Origin: Flavobacteriaceae bacterium
GTDB taxonomy: Bacteria > Bacteroidota > Bacteroidia > Flavobacteriales > Flavobacteriaceae
Direction: 5' to 3'
Assembly (NCBI GenBank): GCA_018402135.1
Contig: JAGYJF010000002.1
Location: forward strand, 124,001 to 188,000
Length of the DNA stretch: 64,000 nucleotides
Position 1 is the first letter of the stretch; every line of letters begins with the position of its first letter. Below the pieces are notes generated by a model, which was given only the letters and a program-made list of their open reading frames with translations, searched no databases and was not told where the DNA came from. Positions 10,624 through 20,958 of the stretch are shown one piece after another. The position numbers and the translations under genes are program-made.

Positions 10624-10984
10624 ATGCACAAATAAAATGTTCAAGTGTTTTTTGCCAAAAAATGCTAATTTTATTTGTCAATCAGTAATTTAAAATCTAT
10701 TTTTGATTCATAATGTGATTGATGAAAGTCTGTTACATTTGATTTTTGAAGTTTTTTAACAAGACAACAAAAATCCTTCCTTCATAAAATTGTTAATAGC
10801 AAACAATTGATTTTTAGCACTATTTTTTAGATTTTAACAATCTAAACCTGTTGTACGGTTTTGATATTTGAAGTCTTTTTTACGGGTCCCAAACCTACAT
10901 TTTAAACCACTGCAAAGTGTTATGGAAGACAATTATTATTGTCGCTCTCAAGTGTTAAGATAATTTTAATTTAAACCAAATGTT
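10624..10984. other. Intergenic region upstream of the giant repeat-protein gene
   Basis: About 360 bases without a gene. It is AT-rich and must hold the promoter of the 9.3 kb gene, although no element matching the -33/-7 consensus stands out. A small hairpin with arms GACAAT and ATTGTC lies at 10928-10943, in the likely 5' untranslated leader. Confidence 0.4.
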
Positions 10985-13900
10985 ATGTTTATGAGCAATT
11001 TTACCCGAGGAGGTAGTGGCGTCAAATTTTGGCAAGCTGTCTCGAATTTATCGTGTTGTAGCGTTGATCTTATTACCAAACAATTAAAAAGTGTTAAGGC
11101 TTTTGCCTTTATCGCTCTTTTTGCGTTTAGTATAGGTTCGGCGTTTGCACAAACAGCAAACCGAAGTGTGTTCTTCGATCGCTGTATTGACGACCGTCCA
11201 GTGCCATCGTTTGATGTGTCGGACTTTGAAATGATTTTTCAAAATGAATGTGAAGGATCAGAATTAACCTTAGACATCACCGAGAATCTTCAAGGTGATG
11301 ATTGTAACTGGCAAGTAATATATTCTTACAACATTAGTTGTGGAGATTATTCTACTACCACCAAAGAATTTTTTGAAGGAGGCGATAGAACAGCACCAGA
11401 ATTAATTGGAGAAATCCCTGATGGTCAGGCAGATCTTAACTTGTGTTTTGATGCCATTCCAGCCGGTCCTTCAATTGAAGACATTGCTTTACTATTTGCA
11501 GATGAATGTAGCGATGTTACAGTTGTCAAAACTGGTGAACCTACTGGTGATGATTGCGAATGGAGCGTTATATATTCCTATAGTGTATTTGACGCTTGTG
11601 GCAACCAATATGGTGAAGATATTAGAATAGAATATTCTGGTGGTGATACTGCTGTGCCCGAACTCAAAAAGGGTGCTGTGATTCCTGCAGGAAATATGGA
11701 TTCTGATTTTTGTTTTTTAGAAAAAGAGCAAGGTCCATCTGAAGAAGATATAGCTGCCTTATTTGAAGATAATTGTGGAGCAATTAATGTTGTCAAAACT
11801 TCGTATTCTAAAGGTACAGATTGCAAGTGGATGGCAGAGTATACCTATATAGTGAGTGATGACTGTGGAAATGCAGCTGCGCCAATAGTAATTATTTATC
11901 AAGGCAGAGATGATGAAGCTCCAGTGTTAAATGGAGTTCCAGCAGATATTACTGTTAATTGTATCGATGCGCTTCCAGAAGTTGGTAAGAACAGTGTTAC
12001 TGCTATTGATAACTGCGATTCAAAAGTAGATATCGAATTAGTTGAAGACACTAGTCAATTAGGTCTAGCTTGCGAAGGTGGCATAGTGATAAGAACTTGG
12101 ACTGCCGTTGACAACTGTGGAAACACTGTGAGTGAATCTCAAACTATAACAGTTACACCAGCTCCAAAAGCAGAATTTGATGAAATTATAGATTTTTCAA
12201 TTTCTTGTGAAGAGTTAGGTCAATTTCAAGCACCTTTCTTAGGCTACAGTAATGATGTATCTGCGGGTGCTTGTATCATTAATGGTGAAGTGCAAGGTAC
12301 GTTTGAGCCATTTACTGAAAACTGTGGTTCTTTTGTAGTTAGTTTTGAATTTATTGATGAGTGTGAGAGAGTATCAACGGCTTCAGTTACGGTAACTGTG
12401 GTTGATGAAACTGCTCCTCTACTATCAATTCCAGTCAATGAAACTGTTGAGTGTGATTCTATTCCAGAATTAGGTACAGCGAGTGCCACTGATAACTGCG
12501 ATACTGATGTTACAATTGAGTATCTTGGTGAAGAGCGCGTTGATGGCGAGTGTCAAGATTCATATACTTTAAACAGAACTTGGAAAGCTACGGATAATTG
12601 TGATAACTCTACAACTTTAACTCAAGTAATCACAGTAGTTGATACTACTGCTCCTCAATTAACTATTCCTACTGATGAAACAGTTGAATGTGATTCAATT
12701 CCAGAAGTAGGTTTGGCCAGTGCAACCGATAATTGTGATTTAGACGTTGATGTTATTTACATTGGCGAAGAGCGTTTACAAGGTGAATGTGAAGATAGTT
12801 ATCAACTAGTTAGAAGCTGGACAGCAACTGACAACTGTGGAAATAAAACATCTTTGTCTCAAACCATTACAGTTCAAGACACTACTGCTCCAGAATTAAC
12901 CATACCAGCTGATATTGAGGTAGAGTGCGATAGCGTTCCAAAAGAAGGCGAAGCTACTGCAACTGATAATTGCGACTTAGACGTATCGGTGATTTATAAT
13001 GGCGAAGAAAGAGTTGATGGAGAATGCGAAAACAGCTACCAATTAATTCGTTCTTGGACTGCCACTGATAATTGTGGTAATTCAACTACCTTAAATCAAA
13101 CAGTAACTGTTGTTGACACTACAGCACCTAAATTAACGGTTCCTGCAGATGAAACAGTTGAGTGTGATTCAATACCAGAACTTGGTGAAGTTTCTGCAAC
13201 AGACAATTGCGATGAGCAAGTATTAATTGAATTTGTAGATGAAAAAAGAGTTGATGGTGATTGTGTAAATAGTTACCAATTAATAAGAACTTGGAGCGCC
13301 ACGGATAACTGTGGAAATTCAGTACAAAATAGTCAAACAATTTCAGTTATTGATACTACTGCTCCTGAATTAATCGTTCCTGCAGATGAAACTGTAGAAT
13401 GTGATTCAATACCAGGGGTTGGAGAAGCTTCGGCTACCGATAACTGCGATGAAAATCCATCTGTTGAGTATGCAGGTGAAAGTAGAGTAGACGGAGAATG
13501 TCCAAATAGCTACACATTATTCAGAGTATGGATAGCTACAGACGATTGTGGAAACCAAGTTTCAAAAACTCAAGAAATTACAGTAGTTGATACAACTGCT
13601 CCTGTAATTACAGCTCCTGCTGATATCACCGTTGAATGCGATGCAATTCCAGAGCCGGGCATGGCCGAAGCTACTGATAATTGTGATGAGGCACCGTTTG
13701 TTGAATTTATCGACGAAAAAATTGAACCAGGAAATTGTAAAAACAGCTTTGTATTAATAAGAACTTGGAGAGCTACTGATAGCTGTGGAAACACTGCTTT
13801 AGATAGTCAAGCTATTATAGTAGTAGATACTACTGCTCCTGAGTTTAATGAAGAACTTCCTGCAAATGCTACCGTGGAATGCGATAGCGTTCCTGAGGCG

Positions 13901-16900
13901 GCTGTATTAACTGCAACAGATAATTGCGCTCCTAGTGTAAATGTTAACTTTAGTGAAAAGAGAACAGATGGTGATTGTGCTTACAATTATACCTTGGTAA
14001 GAACTTGGACGGTAAGTGACGATTGTGGTAACGAAACAGTTCACACACAAACTATCACAGTTCAGGATATAACCGCACCAACTTTCACTGCACCATCAGA
14101 TATCGAAATCTTTACTGATGCTAACTGTGAATTTGATGCTTCAGTATTGGTAACAGGAGATGTAATGGACGAAGCTGATAACTGTACTACAGAATTAGAA
14201 GCTACTTACGCAGATTCAGTTGTTGATGGAGCGTGTGAAGGCAGCAAAATAATTACCAGAACTTGGTCATTAATTGACGAATGCGGTAATGCAGCAGCCA
14301 ATCAAGTACAGATTATTACTGTAACTGATAATATAGCACCAACTTTCACTGCACCAGCAGATATCGAAATCTTTACCGATGCTGATTGTGCTTATGATGC
14401 TTCAGTAGGAGCTACAGGAGATGTAATGGACGAAGCTGATAACTGTACTACAGAATTAGAAGCTACTTATACAGATTCAGTTGTTGATGGAGCGTGTGAA
14501 GGCAGTAAAGTAATTACCAGAACTTGGTCACTTGTTGACGATTGTGGTAATAAAGCCTTAGATCAAGTACAGATTATTACTGTAACTGATAATATAGCAC
14601 CAACATTCACTGCACCAGCAGATATCGAAATCTTTACCGATGCTAACTGTGAATTTGATTCATCAGTATTGGTAACAGGAGATGTAATGGACGAAGCTGA
14701 TAACTGTACTACAGAATTAGAAGCTACTTATACAGATTCAGTTGTTGATGGAGCGTGTGAAGGCAGTAAAGTAATTACCAGAACTTGGTCACTTGTTGAC
14801 GATTGTGGTAATAAAGCCTTAGATCAAGTACAGATTATTACTGTAACTGATAATATCGCACCAACATTCACTGCACCAGCAGATATCGAAATCTTTACTG
14901 ATGCTAACTGTGAATTTGATTCATCAGTATTGGTAACAGGAGATGTAATGGACGAAGCTGATAACTGTACTACAGAATTAGAAGCTACTTACGCAGATTC
15001 AGTTGTTGATGGAGCGTGTGAAGGCAGTAAAGTAATTACCAGAACTTGGTCACTTGTTGACGATTGTGGTAATAAAGCTGAAGATCAAGTACAGATTATT
15101 ACTGTAACTGATAATATAGCACCAACTTTCACTGCACCAGCAGATATCGAAATCTTTACCGATGCTAACTGTGAATTTGATTCATCAGTATTGGTAACAG
15201 GAGATGTAATGGACGAAGCTGATAACTGTACTACAGAATTAGAAGCTACTTATACAGATTCAGTTGTTGATGGAGCGTGTGAAGGCAGTAAAGTAATTAC
15301 CAGAACTTGGTCACTTGTTGACGATTGTGGTAATAAAGCCTTAGATCAAGTACAGATTATTACTGTAACTGATAATATCGCACCAACATTCACTGCACCA
15401 GCAGATATCGAAATCTTTACTGATGCTAACTGTGAATTTGATTCATCAGTATTGGTAACAGGAGATGTAATGGACGAAGCTGATAACTGTACTACAGAAT
15501 TAGAAGCTACTTACGCAGATTCAGTTGTTGATGGAGCGTGTGAAGGCAGTAAAGTAATTACCAGAACTTGGTCACTTGTTGACGATTGTGGTAATAAAGC
15601 TGAAGATCAAGTACAGATTATTACTGTAACTGATAATATAGCACCAACTTTCACTGCACCAGCAGATATCGAAATCTTTACTGATGCTAACTGTGAATTT
15701 GATTCATCAGTATTGGTAACAGGAGATGTAATGGACGAAGCTGATAACTGTACTACAGAATTAGAAGCTACTTACACAGATTCAGTTGTTGATGGAGCGT
15801 GTGAAGGCAGTAAAGTAATTACCAGAACTTGGTCACTTGTTGACGATTGTGGTAATAAAGCCTTAGATCAAGTACAGATTATTACTGTATCTGATAATAT
15901 CGCACCAACATTCACTGCACCAGCAGATATCGAAATCTTTACCGATGCTGATTGTGCTTATGATGCTTCAGTAGGAGCTACAGGCGATGTAATGGACGAA
16001 GCTGATAACTGTACTACAGAATTAGAAGCTACTTACACAGATTCAGTTGTTGATGGAGCGTGTGAAGGCAGTAAAGTAATTACCAGAACTTGGTCACTTG
16101 TTGACGATTGTGGTAATAAAGCTGAAGATCAAGTACAGATTATTACTGTAACTGATAATATAGCACCAACTTTCACTGCACCTATAGATGCAACCATCGA
16201 GTGCGATGAAAATATTTCCGATTTAACTTTAACTGGTGACGTTATTGACGAAGCTGATAATTGCTCGACTAATTTAGAAGCTACCTACCAAGATAGCGAA
16301 CCAATTCCTGGAGATTGTATAGGTAACTATACTGTTGAAAGAACCTGGTCATTAGTTGATAATTGTGGTAATAAAGCCTTAGATCAAGTACAAATTATTA
16401 CTGTACAAGATACAACTGCACCTACTTTAGAAGGTGAATTACCTCCAACTTATGTAAATGGTATTAACGAATGTAAGCCAGAAGATGCAATGTCTTATGG
16501 TGTATCAGCCGCTGAGGTTGCTGCTTTATTCGTTGATAACTGTGGCGAGGTAGTGGTTACTAAAACAGTAAAATCATTTGTAGGTACTGATTGCAGCTGG
16601 GCTTTGATGTTCGGATTTACTGTTGCCGACGATTGTGGCAATGAATACGGAAGTTTCAAAGTTAGTTATGCTGGTGGTGATACGTCTGCTCCAACATTGG
16701 TTGAAGGTGCTATGATACCTGCAAGCCAAGACGGATTCCAGTGCCAGTCTGAAGCACCAGATGCTCCTAAATTAGCAATCATCGAAGGTTTATTCGAAGA
16801 TAATTGTGGTTCTGTAATTGTAACGCCTCTTGAGCCTGTTGCAACTGAAGGTGACTGCGATTGGTCTATTGAATATAGATTTACCGTAGAAGATGCTTGT

Positions 16901-19900
16901 GGTAACGCAGCTGACGATGTTGTAATTATTTACTCTGGTTCAGATACAATTGCTCCTACATTAACTGGAGAAGTACCATCAGGTAATAATCTATTAAATC
17001 TATGTTTCAGCGAAACATTAGAAGGATTAGGTGAGCCAACTGAAGAAGAAGTTGCAGCACTTTACAGTGATAATTGTGATGACAACTTAACAGTAACAAA
17101 AGTTCGTACCAATTACTTTGATGAAGGTCAAGAAGATTGTAACTGGCAAGTATGGTTCCGTTATACGGTAGCTGATGCTTGTGGAAACGAAGCAGAACCA
17201 TTTAAAGTAATTTATCAAGGTGGCGATATAGAAGCGCCAATGGTAAGTACCCAAGTTGGTAACCTAGATGCTACATTAGAGTGTAGTGATTCAGCCGGTC
17301 TTGAAGCAGCTTTAGCTTTAGTACCTGCAGCTACTGATAATTGTACAGAAACTCCAACTTTAAATGTTGTGAGTGATGTAACGACTGATGATGCTGAATG
17401 TGCCGACGCTTATGTTCGAGTTAGAACTTGGAATTTTAGTGATAGTTGTGGCAACACAAGTGCAAACTTTGTACAGACTATTACTGTTCAAGATACCACT
17501 GCGCCAGAATTTACAGTATTCCCTGAGGATATTACAATTCAGTGTTCTGAAGTAGGAGATTTAAGTTTATTTGATATTTTTGATTACTTAAACGCTAATC
17601 AAATTCCATTTCCTGAAGCGGCTGACAATTGTTCAGAAGTTACTTTAACCTTCACTCCAGATTTAGTTATCGAAGGTCAAGAGTGTCCAATAGTGGCGGT
17701 TTGCACTAAAACGTTCATTATTGAAGATGCTTGTGGAAATTCAACTGAAAGAACCTTTACAGTGACTATTATTGATACTGAAGCGCCTGTATGGAATTTT
17801 GCGGGTGAGTTAGATGTGACTTACACAACTAGTACTGGAGCAGACTGCCCAGCTGATGCAGAGATTTCTCTTAATATTGGAGATAATATCACTGTTAATG
17901 ATACCTGGTTCGCAGGTGGCATTGAAGTTCCAAGTTTATTGGAAGTTGTTAGTGATAGTTGTACAGATGCCAAAGATCTGACTATAACAGTTACAGATAA
18001 AACTAAAGTTAGTGATGGATGCATGAGCACCTTAACTATCACGTTTGCAGCTGCCGATGCTTGTGGCAATTCAGCTGGCGGATTTACTTGCAAGTATATC
18101 TTTATAGACGACGAGGCACCAGAAGTTATTAACGCGTGTCCAACAGCAGCAGACTTTGGTTATTCTAATGTACAGTGTCAATCTGAATTACCAACGGGTG
18201 ATGAAGCAGAACTAGCATTCTTCGCTAATAATATTCCTAGCTTCTTCCAGGATGCTTGTAATGATTTAGCTGGTGTTAATATTTCTAACCCTGTTCTTGA
18301 TGGCACCGAGTGCAATGGTGTTGCTACTTACACTATCGATTTCTTCGATTCTTGTGGAAACAGAACAAGTGAATGTACTTTCACAATTGAATGGAATGAT
18401 ACCACCGCACCAGAAGCACCACAAGCACCTGCTGATTTAACAGTTGAGTGTATTGATGATGTACCTGCTCCAGGTGATTTAACTGCTACAGACAACTGTG
18501 CAGGTGAGGTTACAGTAACTGGTGTTGATTCAGTAAATAGCGAAGATGCATGTAATGTAATTATTACACGTACTTGGACATTTACAGATGCGTGCGAAAA
18601 CACATCTTCAGTATCACAAACTATTACAGTAAGCGATACTGTAGCACCGGTTGCACCACAAGCACCTGCTGATTTAACAGTTGAGTGTCTTGATGATGTT
18701 CCAGCTGCAGGTGATTTAACTGCTACAGACAACTGTGCAGGTGAGGTTACAGTAACTGGTGTTGATTCAGTAAATAGCGAAGATGCATGTAATGTAATCA
18801 TTACACGTACTTGGACCTTTACAGATGCGTGCGAAAACACATCTTCAGTATCACAAACTATTACAGTTAGCGATACTATTGCGCCTACTTTCGATCAGGA
18901 TACTCTTCCTGCTGACGAATCCTTAGAGTGTGCAGATGATGTTGTTGACGCGGTTATATTGACTGCTTCAGATAATTGTGGAAATGCTAACGTTGCATTT
19001 ACAGAAGTAGTTGGTATAGGTCAAGTAGATTGTGCAAATAGTTTCACAATTACTAGAACTTGGACTGCTACAGATTCTTGTGATAATAGAACAGTTCATG
19101 TTCAAGTTATTACGGTAAGTGACGAAACTGCACCGGTAGCGCCAGAGCAAGTTCCTGCAGATATTACAGTAGAATGTAGTGAGGATGTACCAGCTCCGGC
19201 TTTATTGACTGCTACTGACAACTGTGATTCTAAAGTGGATGGTGTTGCAACTGATGTTAGCAACGGACAAACTTGTCCAGAGATCATTACACGTACATGG
19301 ACGTTTACCGATAGCTGTGGAAATCAATCATCCGTATCTCAAATCATAACAGTTGATGATACTACAGCTCCAGTAATTGATGTATGTCCTGAAGGTGTTG
19401 ACTATGGATTGGTAACTTCTGAACCAACAGACTTTGCTACTACAGTTAGTGCATCAGACAATTGTGATGATCAATTAGTTATAAACTACAACGACTCTGA
19501 TAGTTCTGTATTTGTACCTGGTCAATTTTTTGAGGATCCTGCCGCGGTTTACAAGTTTACTTGTCAAAACCCAGGAACCGGTGTAGTTGACTTTGTTACG
19601 TTTACGCATGATGGAACCTTTACTGACGTTGGAATTGGTCAAGATAAAGCCAATTATAATTCAGATATTCCAGGTTATAGATTAGAGTTTGTTCTTGGTA
19701 TAGAGCGTCCTGATGGAAATACTACTGCAAATGATTGGGTATTATATAATCCAGATGGTTTAGTATTCGCTGTTAAGAACTCTCAAAATAATGAACCTGC
19801 CTTCCCAGATTGCAATGCAAACTGGCAGGAAACACCGGAGTTAGCTGAAATATGTAAAATTCTTAGAGTAGAGTGTTTAGGTTTAGTTATTAATGAACCA

Positions 19901-20302
19901 GGAATAACTAACTTTACTAAAGTAAGAACTTTTACTGCAACTGATGACTGTGATAATGTAAGTGATATCTGCACTGTAATGTATACTTGGAGCATTGAGG
20001 AAGGCGAAACGACAGCTAGAGAAGCCGTTGTGTCAACTGAGAAAATGGACTTCAAAGCGTATCCAGTACCATTTGAAAACGAAGTGACAATTCAATACAT
20101 GTTTGAGTACAACACTAGTGTTACTATTGAAGTGTTTGATGCCAAAGGAATTTTGGTTAACAAAAACACCAACAATAACTACAAAGGTGGTACTACAGAC
20201 AATACAATGTTTGATATGTCGAGAAATTCAAATCAAATGTATTACGTTAAGTTAACTACGAATAGAGGTTCTATTACTAAGAAAATACTTTCTAACAAGT
20301 AA
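10985..20302 (+). CDS. Giant secreted HYR/Ig-like repeat protein with T9SS sorting domain
   Basis: A 3105-residue protein with a hydrophobic export signal near residues 37-56 (AFAFIALFAFSIGSAFA, then QTANRS) behind an unusually long, partly polar N-terminal extension. Nearly all the rest is tandem 70-90 residue beta-sandwich-like units. Each has the pattern TAP..P.D.TVECD, ATDNCD, a TWTATDNCGN-like strand and ITVVDTTAP, with four conserved cysteines per unit; these resemble HYR-type Ig-fold repeats of Bacteroidetes surface proteins. The last 85 or so residues (from FKAYPVPFENEVTIQY, ending ITKKILSNK) are a type A T9SS C-terminal sorting domain. Probably an extracellular or surface adhesin; no enzymatic domain is visible and no sprF-like partner follows. 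Function is inferred. Confidence 0.85.
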   Translation: MFMSNFTRGGSGVKFWQAVSNLSCCSVDLITKQLKSVKAFAFIALFAFSIGSAFAQTANRSVFFDRCIDDRPVPSFDVSDFEMIFQNECEGSELTLDITENLQGDDCNWQVIYSYNISCGDYSTTTKEFFEGGDRTAPELIGEIPDGQADLNLCFDAIPAGPSIEDIALLFADECSDVTVVKTGEPTGDDCEWSVIYSYSVFDACGNQYGEDIRIEYSGGDTAVPELKKGAVIPAGNMDSDFCFLEKEQGPSEEDIAALFEDNCGAINVVKTSYSKGTDCKWMAEYTYIVSDDCGNAAAPIVIIYQGRDDEAPVLNGVPADITVNCIDALPEVGKNSVTAIDNCDSKVDIELVEDTSQLGLACEGGIVIRTWTAVDNCGNTVSESQTITVTPAPKAEFDEIIDFSISCEELGQFQAPFLGYSNDVSAGACIINGEVQGTFEPFTENCGSFVVSFEFIDECERVSTASVTVTVVDETAPLLSIPVNETVECDSIPELGTASATDNCDTDVTIEYLGEERVDGECQDSYTLNRTWKATDNCDNSTTLTQVITVVDTTAPQLTIPTDETVECDSIPEVGLASATDNCDLDVDVIYIGEERLQGECEDSYQLVRSWTATDNCGNKTSLSQTITVQDTTAPELTIPADIEVECDSVPKEGEATATDNCDLDVSVIYNGEERVDGECENSYQLIRSWTATDNCGNSTTLNQTVTVVDTTAPKLTVPADETVECDSIPELGEVSATDNCDEQVLIEFVDEKRVDGDCVNSYQLIRTWSATDNCGNSVQNSQTISVIDTTAPELIVPADETVECDSIPGVGEASATDNCDENPSVEYAGESRVDGECPNSYTLFRVWIATDDCGNQVSKTQEITVVDTTAPVITAPADITVECDAIPEPGMAEATDNCDEAPFVEFIDEKIEPGNCKNSFVLIRTWRATDSCGNTALDSQAIIVVDTTAPEFNEELPANATVECDSVPEAAVLTATDNCAPSVNVNFSEKRTDGDCAYNYTLVRTWTVSDDCGNETVHTQTITVQDITAPTFTAPSDIEIFTDANCEFDASVLVTGDVMDEADNCTTELEATYADSVVDGACEGSKIITRTWSLIDECGNAAANQVQIITVTDNIAPTFTAPADIEIFTDADCAYDASVGATGDVMDEADNCTTELEATYTDSVVDGACEGSKVITRTWSLVDDCGNKALDQVQIITVTDNIAPTFTAPADIEIFTDANCEFDSSVLVTGDVMDEADNCTTELEATYTDSVVDGACEGSKVITRTWSLVDDCGNKALDQVQIITVTDNIAPTFTAPADIEIFTDANCEFDSSVLVTGDVMDEADNCTTELEATYADSVVDGACEGSKVITRTWSLVDDCGNKAEDQVQIITVTDNIAPTFTAPADIEIFTDANCEFDSSVLVTGDVMDEADNCTTELEATYTDSVVDGACEGSKVITRTWSLVDDCGNKALDQVQIITVTDNIAPTFTAPADIEIFTDANCEFDSSVLVTGDVMDEADNCTTELEATYADSVVDGACEGSKVITRTWSLVDDCGNKAEDQVQIITVTDNIAPTFTAPADIEIFTDANCEFDSSVLVTGDVMDEADNCTTELEATYTDSVVDGACEGSKVITRTWSLVDDCGNKALDQVQIITVSDNIAPTFTAPADIEIFTDADCAYDASVGATGDVMDEADNCTTELEATYTDSVVDGACEGSKVITRTWSLVDDCGNKAEDQVQIITVTDNIAPTFTAPIDATIECDENISDLTLTGDVIDEADNCSTNLEATYQDSEPIPGDCIGNYTVERTWSLVDNCGNKALDQVQIITVQDTTAPTLEGELPPTYVNGINECKPEDAMSYGVSAAEVAALFVDNCGEVVVTKTVKSFVGTDCSWALMFGFTVADDCGNEYGSFKVSYAGGDTSAPTLVEGAMIPASQDGFQCQSEAPDAPKLAIIEGLFEDNCGSVIVTPLEPVATEGDCDWSIEYRFTVEDACGNAADDVVIIYSGSDTIAPTLTGEVPSGNNLLNLCFSETLEGLGEPTEEEVAALYSDNCDDNLTVTKVRTNYFDEGQEDCNWQVWFRYTVADACGNEAEPFKVIYQGGDIEAPMVSTQVGNLDATLECSDSAGLEAALALVPAATDNCTETPTLNVVSDVTTDDAECADAYVRVRTWNFSDSCGNTSANFVQTITVQDTTAPEFTVFPEDITIQCSEVGDLSLFDIFDYLNANQIPFPEAADNCSEVTLTFTPDLVIEGQECPIVAVCTKTFIIEDACGNSTERTFTVTIIDTEAPVWNFAGELDVTYTTSTGADCPADAEISLNIGDNITVNDTWFAGGIEVPSLLEVVSDSCTDAKDLTITVTDKTKVSDGCMSTLTITFAAADACGNSAGGFTCKYIFIDDEAPEVINACPTAADFGYSNVQCQSELPTGDEAELAFFANNIPSFFQDACNDLAGVNISNPVLDGTECNGVATYTIDFFDSCGNRTSECTFTIEWNDTTAPEAPQAPADLTVECIDDVPAPGDLTATDNCAGEVTVTGVDSVNSEDACNVIITRTWTFTDACENTSSVSQTITVSDTVAPVAPQAPADLTVECLDDVPAAGDLTATDNCAGEVTVTGVDSVNSEDACNVIITRTWTFTDACENTSSVSQTITVSDTIAPTFDQDTLPADESLECADDVVDAVILTASDNCGNANVAFTEVVGIGQVDCANSFTITRTWTATDSCDNRTVHVQVITVSDETAPVAPEQVPADITVECSEDVPAPALLTATDNCDSKVDGVATDVSNGQTCPEIITRTWTFTDSCGNQSSVSQIITVDDTTAPVIDVCPEGVDYGLVTSEPTDFATTVSASDNCDDQLVINYNDSDSSVFVPGQFFEDPAAVYKFTCQNPGTGVVDFVTFTHDGTFTDVGIGQDKANYNSDIPGYRLEFVLGIERPDGNTTANDWVLYNPDGLVFAVKNSQNNEPAFPDCNANWQETPELAEICKILRVECLGLVINEPGITNFTKVRTFTATDDCDNVSDICTVMYTWSIEEGETTAREAVVSTEKMDFKAYPVPFENEVTIQYMFEYNTSVTIEVFDAKGILVNKNTNNNYKGGTTDNTMFDMSRNSNQMYYVKLTTNRGSITKKILSNK
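14080..16167 (+). repeat. Eight tandem 261-bp repeats inside the giant gene
   Basis: Units start at about 14080, 14341, 14602, 14863, 15124, 15385, 15646 and 15907, each 261 bases (87 residues, beginning with TFTAPADIEIFTDA). A diverged ninth unit starts near 16168. Units 3-7 are almost identical and alternate between two versions (ATYT...KALDQ and ATYA...KAEDQ), giving a higher-order 522-base period. Units 2 and 8 share a different variant (ADCAYDASVGATGD). This points to recent tandem duplication of a two-unit block. Confidence 0.95.
18421..18894 (+). repeat. Two near-identical 237-bp repeats inside the giant gene
   Basis: Copies at 18421-18657 and 18658-18894 encode the same 79-residue unit (from QAPADLTVEC, through ATDNCAGEVTVTGVDSV, to SSVSQTITVSDT) with only a few base changes. 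The neighbouring units are much more diverged, so this is a recent local duplication separate from the 261-bp block. Confidence 0.9.
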
Positions 20303-20337
20303 TAGGCATCTATTAAGTATAATCCTTTAATTTAGAA

Positions 20338-20377
20338 AAAGGCAGCTATTAATTTTAATAGCTGCCTTTTCTTTTTT
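20338..20377 (+). terminator. Rho-independent terminator of the giant gene
   Basis: A perfect 15-bp stem (AAAGGCAGCTATTAA with its complement, two-base loop) followed by a T-rich tract, 35 bases after the stop codon. Confidence 0.9.
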
Positions 20378-20392
20378 ATAAAATTTTGATAA

Positions 20393-20439
20393 GAGAAAAG
20401 AGTGAGAAGTGAAAAGTGAGAAGTGAAAAGTGAGAAGTG
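20393..20439. repeat. Short tandem repeat (GTGAGAAGTGAAAA type)
   Basis: About 47 bases of alternating GTGAGAA and GTGAAAA units. A similar array lies at 53645-53715. These 7- to 14-base repeats are common filler in Flavobacteria and mark an intergenic junction; no function is claimed. Confidence 0.75.
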
Positions 20440-20479
20440 TACGTCCCTGATATAGGTTGATCACTTAAAGTCAATTTAT

Positions 20480-20623
20480 ATGAAAGCAAACATCAAATTA
20501 ATTAGTAAACAAAGATATTTTTCTGAAGAATTTCAAAAGTCCATTGTCTATGATTTTGAAAGTGGCAAATTTTTTATTCTACATTTAAAACCAAATAGTA
20601 ATATTCGACTTCCATCAATCTGA
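20480..20623 (+). pseudogene. Remnant of an IS3-family OrfA
   Basis: A 47-codon frame beginning MKANIKLISKQRYFSEEF and continuing through YDFESGKF. This matches, from memory, the N-terminus of IS3-family OrfA helix-turn-helix proteins of Flavobacteria, where the frame should continue into a helix-turn-helix. Here similarity is lost after FILHLKP and the frame stops. No OrfB is present, so it is a short dead fragment next to the IS256 insertion. Confidence 0.5.
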
Positions 20624-20958
20624 AATAACACTTAAAAAAGAATACAACTACCAATAAAAATGTAAATAATTGTAATTACTTGATTAAAGACTTGGCCCAA
20701 GAAATGGCCTCGTTTAAGTCTTCAAATATTCGGAAAGGTTTTTTTAGAAATAGTTTTTCAATTTCAGCGTTACTTTTCGCCTTGTATTCTTTGGCTATAA
20801 CACCAAAACCAGCTAAAGTTTCTAGTTTAGAAGTTTCAAAATAAATAGAGGGGTCTACTGAATATGAATTGACGCGATGGGTTAAATACACAAACGGCTT
20901 TTGACCATAGTAATCAAGCGCATTTTCTATAAGTACATCTTGAAGTTTAGAAGTCACA

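Noticed and set aside
18328..18840. A 170-codon antisense frame within the giant repeat gene
   Set aside because: It arises from the codon bias of the repeats on the opposite strand and repeats itself with the same 79-codon period; no start signal or family resemblance.
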